Positions 7,582 to 15,129 of a DNA stretch of 18,508 nt are shown here, piece by piece. Source of the stretch: Clostridia bacterium. Its GTDB lineage: Bacteria > Bacillota > UBA994 > PWPR01. A program made the translations under genes and the position numbers. The stretch lies in NCBI GenBank assembly GCA_003557085.1, contig PWPR01000002.1:1-18508 (forward strand). The letters are read 5' to 3'. The notes beneath the pieces are model-generated. The model saw only the letters and a list, made by a program, of their open reading frames with translations, searched no databases and was not told where the DNA came from. Every line of letters starts with the position of its first letter. The stretch's first letter is position 1.

Positions 7582-9273
7582 ATGGTATATCAGCCAAGCA
7601 ATCCAATGATCATTCAAAATGATACAACTATTTTAATAGAAGTTAATAACCAGAGTTTTAAAGAAGCAAGTCAATTCACAAGACAATTTTGTGAGTTGAT
7701 AAAAAGTCCAGAACATATCCATACTTACAAGTTGACAAAACTATCTTTATGGAATGCTATAGCAAATGGCATTGAAAAAGAGGATATTTTACTAGGTTTA
7801 CAGAAGTATACAAAGTTCGATATACCTCAAAATATTCTTTATGAAATAGATGATGCTTTTGTCAGGTATGGTGAGGTCATATTGGAAAAAGAGAATGATC
7901 ATTTACTTTTGCAGTTTAGAAGAAGCAAAATATTTAAAGAAATACTTCATTGTAAGCTGATGAAAGACCATATAACTAGTCATCAAGAGCTTCAGATTAA
8001 TATCAAAAATGAATCCAGAGGCAGAGTAAAGCAATTATTGCTTAAGCTAGGGTACCCTGTTAAAGACTATGCAGGTTATAGCTCAGGAGATAAACTGAAA
8101 ATAAGCTTTAGAGAAAAAACTCTGAATGGGGAATTTTTTGAGTTGAGAGATTATCAAAAGGATGCAATTAATGCCTTCTATAGAGAAGGTAGCTCACAAG
8201 GTGGTAGTGGTGTAGTAGTACTGCCATGTGGAGCTGGAAAAACTGTTATAGCTATGGGAGCAATTGAAAAAATTAAAGAGCATACTATTATTCTAACTAC
8301 TAGTACAATTGCTGTTAAACAATGGATTAGAGAGTTGATCGATAAGACCGATATAAAAGAAGAGGATGTGGGTGAATATACCTCTTCAAAAAAAGATATT
8401 AAGCCAATCACTGTAACAACTTATCAAATGTTGACATATAGATCGAAGAAAAATGGTGAGTTTTTGCATATGGACCTATTCAATAATTATAGATGGGGCT
8501 TAATTATATATGACGAAGTTCACTTACTTCCTGCACCAGTTTTTAGAGCTACAATAGAACTTCAATCAACTAAAAGATTAGGTTTAACAGCAACTTTAAT
8601 TAGAGAGGATGGACTTGAAGTAGACGTTTTCTCACTAATAGGACCAAAAAGATATGATATGCCTTGGCAAATACTTGAATCACAAGGTTTCATATCGCCT
8701 GTAAAATGTTATGAAGTAAGAGTATCTATGCCAGAAAGTCTTAGGATCTCCTATGCAAGTGCTACTAAGAAGGAGAAGTTCAGATTAGCATCTGAAAATA
8801 ATGAGAAGAATAAAATTATAGCCAGCCTTCTAGAAAAGCACAAGAAGGAGCAAGTTCTTATTATTGGGCAATACATAAGACAATTAAAGAAAATATCTAA
8901 AGAGTATGAACTGCCAATTATAACAGGACAAACCAGCACGAAGGAGAGGGAAGAGCTTTTCAGAAAATTTAGTGATGGAGAAATAGAAGTAATCGTAGTG
9001 TCAAAAGTTGCAAACTTTGCAATTGACTTACCTGAAGCAGCTGTAGCTATACAGATTTCAGGTACTTATGGTTCTAGACAAGAAGAAGCACAGAGATTGG
9101 GTAGAATACTAAGACCATTTGGTCCTTGTAAACAATCATATTTTTACAGTTTAGTAAGTAGGGATAGTGTTGAGCAAGATTATGCACTACATAGGCAGCT
9201 CTTTTTGACAGAGCAGGGCTACAAATATTATGTTTATAGCCCAAGTGACCCAGTATTATATTCAAAAGTTTAA
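7582..9273 (+). CDS. XPB/Ssl2-type superfamily 2 DNA helicase
   Basis: The 563-residue ATP-dependent DNA-unwinding protein is a bacterial homologue of eukaryotic XPB/Rad25. The first 100 residues match the XPB-associated N-terminal domain, and the same domain recurs in the next gene's product. The helicase core follows: LRDYQKDAI near 188, motif I PCGAGKT at 215-221, motif II DEVH at 311-314, motif III TAT at 336-338 followed at once by the XPB-specific RED at 341-343, and motif VI QRLGRILRP from 504. All catalytic motifs are intact. The length is near that of bacterial and archaeal XPB proteins; it lacks the long N-terminal extension of the eukaryotic form. GAGGTG at 7571-7576 supports the start. 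A role in nucleotide excision repair or transcription-linked DNA opening is inferred from homologues; it is not proven for Firmicutes. Confidence 0.93.
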   Translation: MVYQPSNPMIIQNDTTILIEVNNQSFKEASQFTRQFCELIKSPEHIHTYKLTKLSLWNAIANGIEKEDILLGLQKYTKFDIPQNILYEIDDAFVRYGEVILEKENDHLLLQFRRSKIFKEILHCKLMKDHITSHQELQINIKNESRGRVKQLLLKLGYPVKDYAGYSSGDKLKISFREKTLNGEFFELRDYQKDAINAFYREGSSQGGSGVVVLPCGAGKTVIAMGAIEKIKEHTIILTTSTIAVKQWIRELIDKTDIKEEDVGEYTSSKKDIKPITVTTYQMLTYRSKKNGEFLHMDLFNNYRWGLIIYDEVHLLPAPVFRATIELQSTKRLGLTATLIREDGLEVDVFSLIGPKRYDMPWQILESQGFISPVKCYEVRVSMPESLRISYASATKKEKFRLASENNEKNKIIASLLEKHKKEQVLIIGQYIRQLKKISKEYELPIITGQTSTKEREELFRKFSDGEIEVIVVSKVANFAIDLPEAAVAIQISGTYGSRQEEAQRLGRILRPFGPCKQSYFYSLVSRDSVEQDYALHRQLFLTEQGYKYYVYSPSDPVLYSKV

Positions 9274-9289
9274 TAGGGGATGATTAATT

Positions 9290-10834
9290 ATGAGATTAAG
9301 TAGAGCATTACAAAAAGTTGGAGTTACATTCTGGCGTAAGATGGCAGGGTATTACGACCTAGGACATCTCGAGTTTTCAAGTAATAGGTTATATCAAGCA
9401 TTACTAAAAAGCTTAAGAGACCCTGAAATTATAGGGGATACTATGAAGAAATTACCCGAAAATGACACGAAAATGCTGAAGGCAGTAGTATTAGCTCAGT
9501 CAAGTGGCTCAAATTATGACGCTCGTCACTGGAAGAAATATAGTGCATATATCAAGCCTAGTAATGATGACCCTTTTATGGGATTAAAAGACAGAGGGAT
9601 TGTTTATATTAATGAAGAAGAAAAAATCTATGTTCCTTACGAGATTAGTAATGCAGTCATTGAAGTCTTGAAGGTTTCTGCACAGGATTATGAGTTTGTT
9701 AATGAAGAGGTGATCCTTAGTAGTGGCGGAGTTAAGGTAGTAGGTGACTTAATAAGATTTTTAGATATAGTTAGAAAAGAAGATATTCGAGTTACACAAG
9801 CAAATCAGCTTTACAAAAGAGATCAAGAGGTTTTTATGTTAAGGCTTGACATTGATGAGAGCTTCAAACTTAATTCTGGTTCAAGATTAGATTTCTTATT
9901 TCAATTGGTCCAAAGCATAGATTTGACAGAAGTTTTAGATGGGGATTTAAACCTACACAAAGATATAGATAATTGGTTCAAGAAACCAGCTAATGAAATC
10001 TGGTTGAATATTCATGATTATTGGACAACACAATATCCTGAAAGCCCAGAGCCAAGAGTTTCTCAACAAGTTCTGGTAGGGATAATTACTAAACTATTAG
10101 ATGACATTGTTATTGATAAGGATGAACTTAAAAAGTTATATGAGGACTTTGGTGGCATCATACCTGCTCATTCAGAAAATGATGATTGGTGGAAAAATAT
10201 TATTAATGAGTTAGTTTACTTAGGCATTTTAAGAAGTGGTATCCATCAGGATAAGACAGTCTTGAAGGTCAATCAAGAGATTCATAACCTAATTAGTGAA
10301 AATGCTACTGAGTGGATGGAAGAAGATAAGTTTATTTTAGAAAATGACTATCAAATAATAGTATCTCCATACATAAAGCCAGAAATACTATGGATGCTTT
10401 CTGAAATGACCACAGATGAGGGAGCTAATGCTGCATACACTTATAAAATCACTAAGAGCTCGATTTATCATGCAATGCTTCAAGGAAGAGAGAAAGACGA
10501 AATCATTGACTTTTTCAATGAACATAGTAAAACAGGTCTATCTGAAAATATAAAGGAATCAATTGCCAGCTGGTCAGAGAGGTTTGGACAAATATTTTTC
10601 TTAGATGCCTGTCTGCTGTGTTGTAAGAAGATAAGCTTGGCTGATGAGATAAATAGTGTTCCTGAAATGGCACAATATATTATAGGTAAAGTAAATGAAA
10701 ATGTATTGCTTGTAAAGCGAGAAGACTATGAAAAACTCTTACTTGAATTAGAGAACAATGGATATATGCCATACAAAGACTTGTATATGGAGAAAGATAT
10801 GCCATTTAGTCCGATTTTGAAAGGAGAAAGATAA
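9290..10834 (+). CDS. Helicase-associated partner protein of XPB
   Basis: The 514-residue soluble protein is encoded 16 nt after the helicase, with GGGGA at 9276-9280. Residues about 350-435 match the N-terminal domain of the adjacent XPB helicase. Both have a Y-x-[IL]-T-K-[SL]-S core (YKITKSSIYHAML here, YKLTKLSLWNAIA there), then GxEKDxI, then a helix ending ERFGQ/VRYGE. The first 130 residues contain helices such as LYQALLKSLRD and KLPENDTKML, suggestive of winged helices. There is no ATP-binding or nuclease motif that I can see, so it is unlikely to be the Bax1 nuclease that pairs with archaeal XPB. Proteins of this 'helicase-associated domain' kind are commonly encoded next to bacterial XPB, for example in actinobacteria. 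It probably binds the helicase or its DNA substrate. Confidence 0.75.
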   Translation: MRLSRALQKVGVTFWRKMAGYYDLGHLEFSSNRLYQALLKSLRDPEIIGDTMKKLPENDTKMLKAVVLAQSSGSNYDARHWKKYSAYIKPSNDDPFMGLKDRGIVYINEEEKIYVPYEISNAVIEVLKVSAQDYEFVNEEVILSSGGVKVVGDLIRFLDIVRKEDIRVTQANQLYKRDQEVFMLRLDIDESFKLNSGSRLDFLFQLVQSIDLTEVLDGDLNLHKDIDNWFKKPANEIWLNIHDYWTTQYPESPEPRVSQQVLVGIITKLLDDIVIDKDELKKLYEDFGGIIPAHSENDDWWKNIINELVYLGILRSGIHQDKTVLKVNQEIHNLISENATEWMEEDKFILENDYQIIVSPYIKPEILWMLSEMTTDEGANAAYTYKITKSSIYHAMLQGREKDEIIDFFNEHSKTGLSENIKESIASWSERFGQIFFLDACLLCCKKISLADEINSVPEMAQYIIGKVNENVLLVKREDYEKLLLELENNGYMPYKDLYMEKDMPFSPILKGER

Positions 10835-11386
10835 ATGTATTTTGATTTTCCTGGGAAAGATAATAGCAAAGCTGTACGAGATGCAGTAGTAGAATATGCA
10901 AAGAACAATGAAATAAAATATATAGTTATAGCGTCTAATACAGGGTATACTACAGACCTTTTTGATAATAGTGGGTTAGACTTAGTCTGTGTTACGCACC
11001 AAATTGGTTTTAGAGAGCCTGGTGGAGATGAGATGAGCAAAGTGAAGAGAGAAGAGTATAAGCAAAAGGGCATAAAAGTTTTGACAACTACACATTTAAT
11101 GGGTGGTATTGAAAGAGCTGCTCTTAGGCAGTTTGGAGGCAGTGGTATTCAAAGCATTACAGCTCAAACACTAAGGATGTTTGGACAAGGAACTAAGGTA
11201 TGTGCTGAAATTGCATCAATGGCTTTAGATGCAGGAATGATTCCTCATGGTGAAGATATTATTGCTGTTGGAGGTTCCGGAAAAGGAGCTGATACTGCTT
11301 GGGTTATTAGGCCAGCACATTCACATGTTTTTTATGAAACGCAAATGAAAGAGTTAATATGTAAGCCAAAGGTTTTGCGTAAGTGA
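10835..11386 (+). CDS. Stand-alone pyruvate kinase C-terminal (alpha/beta) domain protein
   Basis: The 183-residue protein matches only the C-terminal alpha/beta domain of pyruvate kinase. The opening KAVRDAVVEYAKNN, then IKYIVIASNTGYTT, mirrors the strand-helix start of that domain. It has none of the catalytic TIM-barrel or lid, so it cannot be a pyruvate kinase. In the complete enzyme this domain binds the allosteric effector. Free copies exist in many archaea and bacteria with no settled role, and binding of a phosphorylated small molecule is a reasonable guess. The glycine-rich IIAVGGSGKGADTAWVI segment near residues 146-162 would form the binding loop. The start abuts the upstream stop directly (TAA-ATG) with AAGGAG at 10821-10826, and the end overlaps dapF (GTGA), so it is translated with its neighbours. 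Confidence 0.82.
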   Translation: MYFDFPGKDNSKAVRDAVVEYAKNNEIKYIVIASNTGYTTDLFDNSGLDLVCVTHQIGFREPGGDEMSKVKREEYKQKGIKVLTTTHLMGGIERAALRQFGGSGIQSITAQTLRMFGQGTKVCAEIASMALDAGMIPHGEDIIAVGGSGKGADTAWVIRPAHSHVFYETQMKELICKPKVLRK

Positions 11387-12216
11387 AAGAGTTGAACTTT
11401 TGCAAATACCAAGGTCTTGGGAATGATTTCATCATTTTTTTTGATGAAGACTTGCCAATATTAGACTCTTCAAATCTAGCTAGAGCAGTGTGTGATAGGA
11501 ATTTTGGAATTGGAGCTGACGGTATGGCTATAGTTTCAAAATCACGAGATAAATGGGAAATGCTTTTTTATAATGCTGATGGAAGTGAGGCACCTATGTG
11601 TGGTAACGCAAGTAGGTGTGTTGCTGCTTACCTAAGAAAATATTATCAGCAAGAAGAGGGATTTTCTTTAATTACTAAAGGAGCACTACTTGATATTGAG
11701 TATGTTAATGACAATACCATTTCGGTGAATGTAGGAAGGCCAAGTTTTAATCCTAAAGATGTGCCTATTAATTATAATCATGAGCTTATTAAAAAAGAAC
11801 TAGAGGATTTAAGTGCTAAAATAGAACTTAGTGCTTTATTTATGGCTACATCACACTCAGTAATCATATTGGATTATTTTGAGGAAGTAAATCTTGAGCA
11901 AATTGGCAGAGAGGTGGAAAATCATTCTTTATTTCCTAAAGGAGTGAATGTCAACTTCATAGTAATTGAAAATAGAGAATGTATAAGGCAAAAAACATGG
12001 GAAAGAGGAGTTGGCATGACTCTTGCTTGTGGCACAGGGGCTTCAGCTTCTGTGGTTATTGCAAATAAGCTGGGTTTAGTAGAATCTAGAGTTAAAGTTA
12101 AAATGGATGGTGGAGATTTAGAAGTAAGTATAGAAAATATGGAAGTCATTATGCAAGGAGTTGTAAAGGAAATTGCTAATGGAAAGTATTTTTATGAGGA
12201 GGATTTATGTTGCTAA
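11383..12216 (+). CDS. dapF: Diaminopimelate epimerase, divergent
   Basis: The 277-residue protein matches DapF over its full length. This enzyme converts LL- to meso-diaminopimelate for lysine and peptidoglycan. Both catalytic cysteines are present: Cys73 in MCGN and Cys216 in ACGTG. The opening CKYQGLGNDF and the Glu-Arg of WERGVG near 207-208 are also in place. Three active-site-adjacent positions differ from the usual pattern. MCGNG reads MCGNA (Ala76), the GNPH segment reads ATSH (156-158 TSH), and VGET reads VGMT (Met212). It may be a lineage variant of true DapF or a related amino-acid racemase. The GTG start overlaps the upstream stop (GTGA) and is followed in frame by KELNFCKYQGLG, as expected for the family. 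No lysine-pathway gene adjoins it; the neighbours are a pyruvate-kinase-like domain and a flavin reductase. Confidence 0.82.
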   Translation: MKELNFCKYQGLGNDFIIFFDEDLPILDSSNLARAVCDRNFGIGADGMAIVSKSRDKWEMLFYNADGSEAPMCGNASRCVAAYLRKYYQQEEGFSLITKGALLDIEYVNDNTISVNVGRPSFNPKDVPINYNHELIKKELEDLSAKIELSALFMATSHSVIILDYFEEVNLEQIGREVENHSLFPKGVNVNFIVIENRECIRQKTWERGVGMTLACGTGASASVVIANKLGLVESRVKVKMDGGDLEVSIENMEVIMQGVVKEIANGKYFYEEDLCC

Positions 12217-12710
12217 ATAAATACCATGAGTATGCTCCTAAGCTAATTGAGCAGTTGTCAAAAGGAGCTTTTCTAACCACAACAGATGGTGATAATAAGA
12301 ATACGATGACTATAGGATGGGCTACCATTGGAAGAATATGGAATAAGCCAATGTTGGTTGTAGCTGTTAGATATTCAAGACATACCTATAAGTTGCTTGA
12401 GAAAAACAAATATTTTACAGTTAGCGTGCCAAGATCAGACAAAATGAAAGAAGAGTTAAAGCTTTGTGGGACAAAATCTGGGAAAAACTTGGATAAGTTT
12501 GTAGAATATAACTTAGCATATCAAGAAGGAAAAACTGTCGATGTGCCAGTATTAAGTGATTGTGCATATCATTTTGAGTGTCGGGTAGCTTATCAGCAAG
12601 CTATGGAACCAGTAGCTTTAGATGAGGAGTTAAAAGCTAAGTTTTATCAAGATGATGATTATCATGTTCTCTACTATGGAGAAATACTTGCAAGTATAGT
12701 ATTTAGTTAG
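12207..12710 (+). CDS. Flavin reductase family protein (flavoredoxin-like)
   Basis: The 167-residue protein follows the FMN-binding split-barrel pattern of flavin reductase/flavoredoxin proteins. KGAFLTTTDGDNKNTMTIGW is the strand-turn-strand that cradles FMN. KPMLVVAVRYSRHTYKLL and YFTVSVP follow, with a late ECRV strand. Members carry electrons between reduced donors and FMN-linked reactions, often in anaerobes; the partner here is unknown. It is soluble and presumably cytoplasmic. The start lies inside dapF (10-nt overlap) with GAGGAGG at 12196-12202, so its translation is coupled to dapF. The only oddity is the very short spacer (4 nt) between the ribosome binding site and the ATG. The stop is followed by 56 nt before the next small gene. 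Confidence 0.85.
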   Translation: MLLNKYHEYAPKLIEQLSKGAFLTTTDGDNKNTMTIGWATIGRIWNKPMLVVAVRYSRHTYKLLEKNKYFTVSVPRSDKMKEELKLCGTKSGKNLDKFVEYNLAYQEGKTVDVPVLSDCAYHFECRVAYQQAMEPVALDEELKAKFYQDDDYHVLYYGEILASIVFS

Positions 12711-12766
12711 GAGTTTGAAGGATATTGTAACTTTATCTAGAATTAATGAATTGGTAGGTGTTACCC

Positions 12767-13051
12767 TTGGAAAACAAAATTGTTATCGCAACTCAAATGC
12801 TAGCTAAATCAAGAGCAGAGGATAGGCCACAGATATTGAAGTCCATCTATGAAAGGTTTGGTTTGGATTGCGAGGTTATATACATTCAAGCATTATCAGA
12901 TACTAATAATCAAATGAGAATTAGTGCTATCAATATATTGGCAGATTTACTGCAAGAGAACTCAATTAAATATGTAGAGAAGCATAAAGAAGATAAAAGC
13001 TTTTGGGTTCGAAGAGCTGTAAAGAAATGCTACAAAAAGTTAGATAAGTAA
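12767..13051 (+). CDS. Small HEAT-repeat-like helical protein
   Basis: A TTG start at 12767 is chosen because GGTAGGTG ends 6 nt before it; a GTG at 12758 lies inside that ribosome binding site. The product has 94 residues. Residues 36-90 read as two helical hairpins of the HEAT type: VIYIQALSDTNNQMRISAINILADLL, then a second unit with SFWVRRAVKKCYKK, where the Arg after a hydrophobic pair is typical. There are no cysteine clusters, signal or membrane segments. HEAT-like proteins of this size usually act as small scaffolds. It is the last gene of the helicase/dapF group and is followed by two hairpins. Family assignment is tentative. Confidence 0.55.
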   Translation: MENKIVIATQMLAKSRAEDRPQILKSIYERFGLDCEVIYIQALSDTNNQMRISAINILADLLQENSIKYVEKHKEDKSFWVRRAVKKCYKKLDK

Positions 13052-13052
13052 T

Positions 13053-13081
13053 AATACTATATTAGGTGCAAATATAGTATT
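13053..13081 (+). repeat. Perfect 11-bp AT-rich inverted repeat
   Basis: AATACTATATT (13053-13063) and AATATAGTATT (13071-13081) are exact reverse complements around a 7-nt loop (AGGTGCA). It starts 2 nt after a stop codon. No T-run follows, so it is a poor terminator alone. It may protect the transcript's 3' end or act together with the next hairpin. Confidence 0.6.
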
Positions 13082-13087
13082 TACTAT

Positions 13088-13119
13088 AACTTAGTTTTTG
13101 AGTAGATACTAAGTTTTAA
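13088..13119 (+). terminator. Second AT-rich hairpin, possible weak terminator
   Basis: AACTTAGT (13088-13095) and ACTAAGTT (13108-13115) form a perfect 8-bp stem with a 12-nt loop, followed by TTAAATAG. The tail is short in T, so termination would be inefficient. Its place after the last gene of the helicase/dapF group supports a 3'-end role. Confidence 0.45.
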
Positions 13120-13150
13120 ATAGTTAAGAGCAGGGAAGGAGTGAGGTGCT

Positions 13151-13645
13151 ATGGATAATAAGTCTAATTGGTTGCTGGGATTTATAATAGCAATCATTAT
13201 AATAGCTATTATGTTGTATTTTTTAGGCGATGTCTTTGGAAGTCAGGGATTAACTGACAATACAACTGGTTTGTATCCGGTAGTTATAGCTATCGTAGTT
13301 TTGCCTTTCATAATAGCTTTTCTATCTAATAGCACCCCTGAACAACCTGTAAAAGGAGTTATTAGAGCTTGTCAAGTATTTGATCATAGTAAAAGATTTG
13401 AGGCTATGAGACCCTACTTAAGTAAAAACTTTCTGAAAAGCCCTAAGGTACTATTGATTGTTCAATGGAGACCTGTTAAGGTAAAGTCTATGCAAGTAGA
13501 GATAACTGATGATAAACATAAAATGATAGTAAGAGTAGTTCTTAAAGATGAAAGCTATTATGTGTTTACTGTTACTAGAAGAATGCATTATGTAGACCCA
13601 GCAGGTTCTACCAATTGGGTTATAGATGATGTTATAGGCATTTAA
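13151..13645 (+). CDS. Two-helix membrane protein of unknown function
   Basis: The 164-residue protein starts MDNKSNW and has two hydrophobic helices, about 8-25 (LLGFIIAIIIIAIMLYFLG) and 42-58 (YPVVIAIVVLPFIIAFL). A hydrophilic domain of about 105 residues follows. It contains alternating strands (LLIVQWRPVKVKSMQVEI, MIVRVVLKD, YYVFTVTRRMHYVD) and probably forms a small mixed alpha/beta or NTF2-like fold, but I do not recognise it. AGGAG at 13137-13141 supports the ATG. It is separated from the preceding genes by two hairpins, so it may have its own promoter, although none is clear. It ends at a strong bidirectional terminator. No catalytic residues can be named. Confidence 0.7.
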   Translation: MDNKSNWLLGFIIAIIIIAIMLYFLGDVFGSQGLTDNTTGLYPVVIAIVVLPFIIAFLSNSTPEQPVKGVIRACQVFDHSKRFEAMRPYLSKNFLKSPKVLLIVQWRPVKVKSMQVEITDDKHKMIVRVVLKDESYYVFTVTRRMHYVDPAGSTNWVIDDVIGI

Positions 13646-13655
13646 AAAATGAAAT

Positions 13656-13707
13656 AAAATGAGCTTTTATGATTATTAAATCAAAAAGGCTCATCTTTTT
13701 TTTATTT
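13656..13707. terminator. Bidirectional terminator between convergent genes
   Basis: ATGAGCTTTTATGATT (13659-13674) pairs with AATCAAAAAGGCTCAT (13679-13694) around a 4-nt loop, with one G-U pair and one A-A mismatch. On the + strand CTTTTTTTTA follows; on the - strand the tail reads ATTTTATTTCATTTTTT. The last codon and stop of pssA lie inside it, so one hairpin serves both operons. Confidence 0.88.
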
Positions 13708-14203
13708 TGATTTTTGTTTCATTCATTAGATAAGCTAAAACAAGAGCCGCTATAATTGCAGCTGTCTGATTAAGAATAATAGTAAATACCAAGACCACAC
13801 CCGCAATTGTTATGGGTATCCCATTAAAATAAGGTGTAACCTCGCTTATATTGTACCTTGCTAATCGTAAAGCTCCTGAGAATAAAAAGACTAAACAAGC
13901 TATAATCAGAGAAATACTTGTTAAGTTAAATCTGATTAAAACTATAATTACTGGAGACATCCCAAAAGATATAACATCAGCAAGAGAATCAAGTTCTTTT
14001 CCTATTTCTGTGATAGCATTAAGATACCTCGCAGATCTACCATCTAAGAAGTCAAAAATAGCACTTAATATTATAAGTATCATAGATGTCCTAAAATCAT
14101 TATTTAGGGCAAATATAACTGCAAGAGTGCCGCATAATAGATTGAGATAGGTTATCAGTGATGGAATAATGTATTTGTGTTGCGAAATTATAGATTTATT
14201 CAT
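13691..14203 (-). CDS. pssA: CDP-diacylglycerol-serine O-phosphatidyltransferase
   Basis: The 170-residue membrane enzyme joins serine to CDP-diacylglycerol to make phosphatidylserine, the precursor of phosphatidylethanolamine. It carries the full CDP-alcohol phosphatidyltransferase motif D-x2-DG-x2-AR-x8-G-x3-D-x3-D at residues 51-76 (D51, D54, G55, A58, R59, G68, D72, D76), which coordinates the metal and CDP. The N-terminal IIPSLITYLNLLCG and the ISFGMSPV segment after the motif are typical of the PssA branch. Several hydrophobic helices follow. It is the last gene of the feo operon, and its ATG overlaps the upstream stop (TAATG) with GGGGGAG before it. The usual partner psd (decarboxylase) is not in the window. 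The serine specificity is inferred from overall resemblance. Confidence 0.87.
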   Translation of the reverse strand: MNKSIISQHKYIIPSLITYLNLLCGTLAVIFALNNDFRTSMILIILSAIFDFLDGRSARYLNAITEIGKELDSLADVISFGMSPVIIVLIRFNLTSISLIIACLVFLFSGALRLARYNISEVTPYFNGIPITIAGVVLVFTIILNQTAAIIAALVLAYLMNETKIKIKKR

Positions 14204-15129
14204 TACACTCCCCCAAATAACAACTTTGATTCATTAATCTTTTTAAATAAGGCATAAATTGCGCTAACAATTACAACTACGTAAAATGTAAAGAATCTAG
14301 TTGCTATAGCTAACACAGTGGCTATTTCAATAGTTGCACCCAGAGACAGAAAACCTAATATCATAGCACCTTCAAAAGTTCCTACACTACCAGGTGTGGT
14401 AGGAAGCATACTTACTCCATAACTTAAAAAGGTTATAATTGCGATTTGTAAAAATCCAATATCTAATCCAAAATGGTTTACTATAAGTGATACCTTCACG
14501 GGATATAAAAGCCACATAATAGTGTTAGAACTAAGTAAATATAAAAGTGTCTTCTTAGATTTTAGCGTTTTAATATTATTTATGATTTTGCTAACAAACT
14601 TCTTAACTTTGTTAAAGCGCTTATAACCAAAAAAGAATGCACCAAAAATAATTACAGCTATTATTGGTAAATATATGAAGTGAATATTTATATCCACGCC
14701 AGTAAGGTTTGAACTATATAAGCTTAGAGCAAAGAATATGAGGAATGTTAGAAAACTCAAACTCTTTTGCATTAAGATTATAGAAGTTGTTTTATCAAAT
14801 ACAATGTTCAAATCCTTGCTAAACATATATGCTCTTACGCCTTCCCCACCTGCTTTTACAGAAGGAGTTATAGATTCTACTAAAGTAGCAAGCAAAGTAA
14901 TATCCACTATTTTAGCAAAAGGAACTCTATATTTGCTGACTCCAATAAGGTAATGCCATTGGTGACTTATTATTAAGAATGTTAAGGCTTGGAGTAGTAA
15001 TAAAGTCAAAACAAGGTTAAATGGTAGATTTAGAGTAACTAGTAATTTATCAATATTAATTCTGCTTAATAGTAACACTAAAAGCAAAGCTGCAATTAAT
15101 ACTGATAAGATCTTAAATGTGCGCTTCAT
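14203..15129 (-). CDS. Flippase-like membrane protein (lysyl-PG synthase membrane-domain / UPF0104 family)
   Basis: The 308-residue protein has about eight hydrophobic helices and no soluble domain. It matches the lysylphosphatidylglycerol synthase transmembrane region family: SRINIDKLLVTL near the start, the PSVKAGGEGVRAYM loop near residue 90, and MLPTTPGSVGTFEGAM near residues 242-257, where the family usually has a PG-G-x-E signature. In MprF the equivalent half flips an aminoacylated lipid. Free members such as YbhN are thought to move lipids or lipid-linked molecules, but specific substrates are mostly unknown. The ATG at 15129 overlaps the upstream gene by 17 nt, with AAAGGA about 11 nt before it. 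Its position between a SAM-binding protein and PssA suggests a lipid substrate made by this operon. Confidence 0.82.
   Translation of the reverse strand: MKRTFKILSVLIAALLLVLLLSRINIDKLLVTLNLPFNLVLTLLLLQALTFLIISHQWHYLIGVSKYRVPFAKIVDITLLATLVESITPSVKAGGEGVRAYMFSKDLNIVFDKTTSIILMQKSLSFLTFLIFFALSLYSSNLTGVDINIHFIYLPIIAVIIFGAFFFGYKRFNKVKKFVSKIINNIKTLKSKKTLLYLLSSNTIMWLLYPVKVSLIVNHFGLDIGFLQIAIITFLSYGVSMLPTTPGSVGTFEGAMILGFLSLGATIEIATVLAIATRFFTFYVVVIVSAIYALFKKINESKLLFGGV

Noticed and set aside
10726..11073. Open frame on the - strand antisense to the helicase partner and pyruvate-kinase-like gene
   Set aside because: It has Ser/Leu-rich, low-information sequence with no ribosome binding site, and it lies opposite two well-supported genes.
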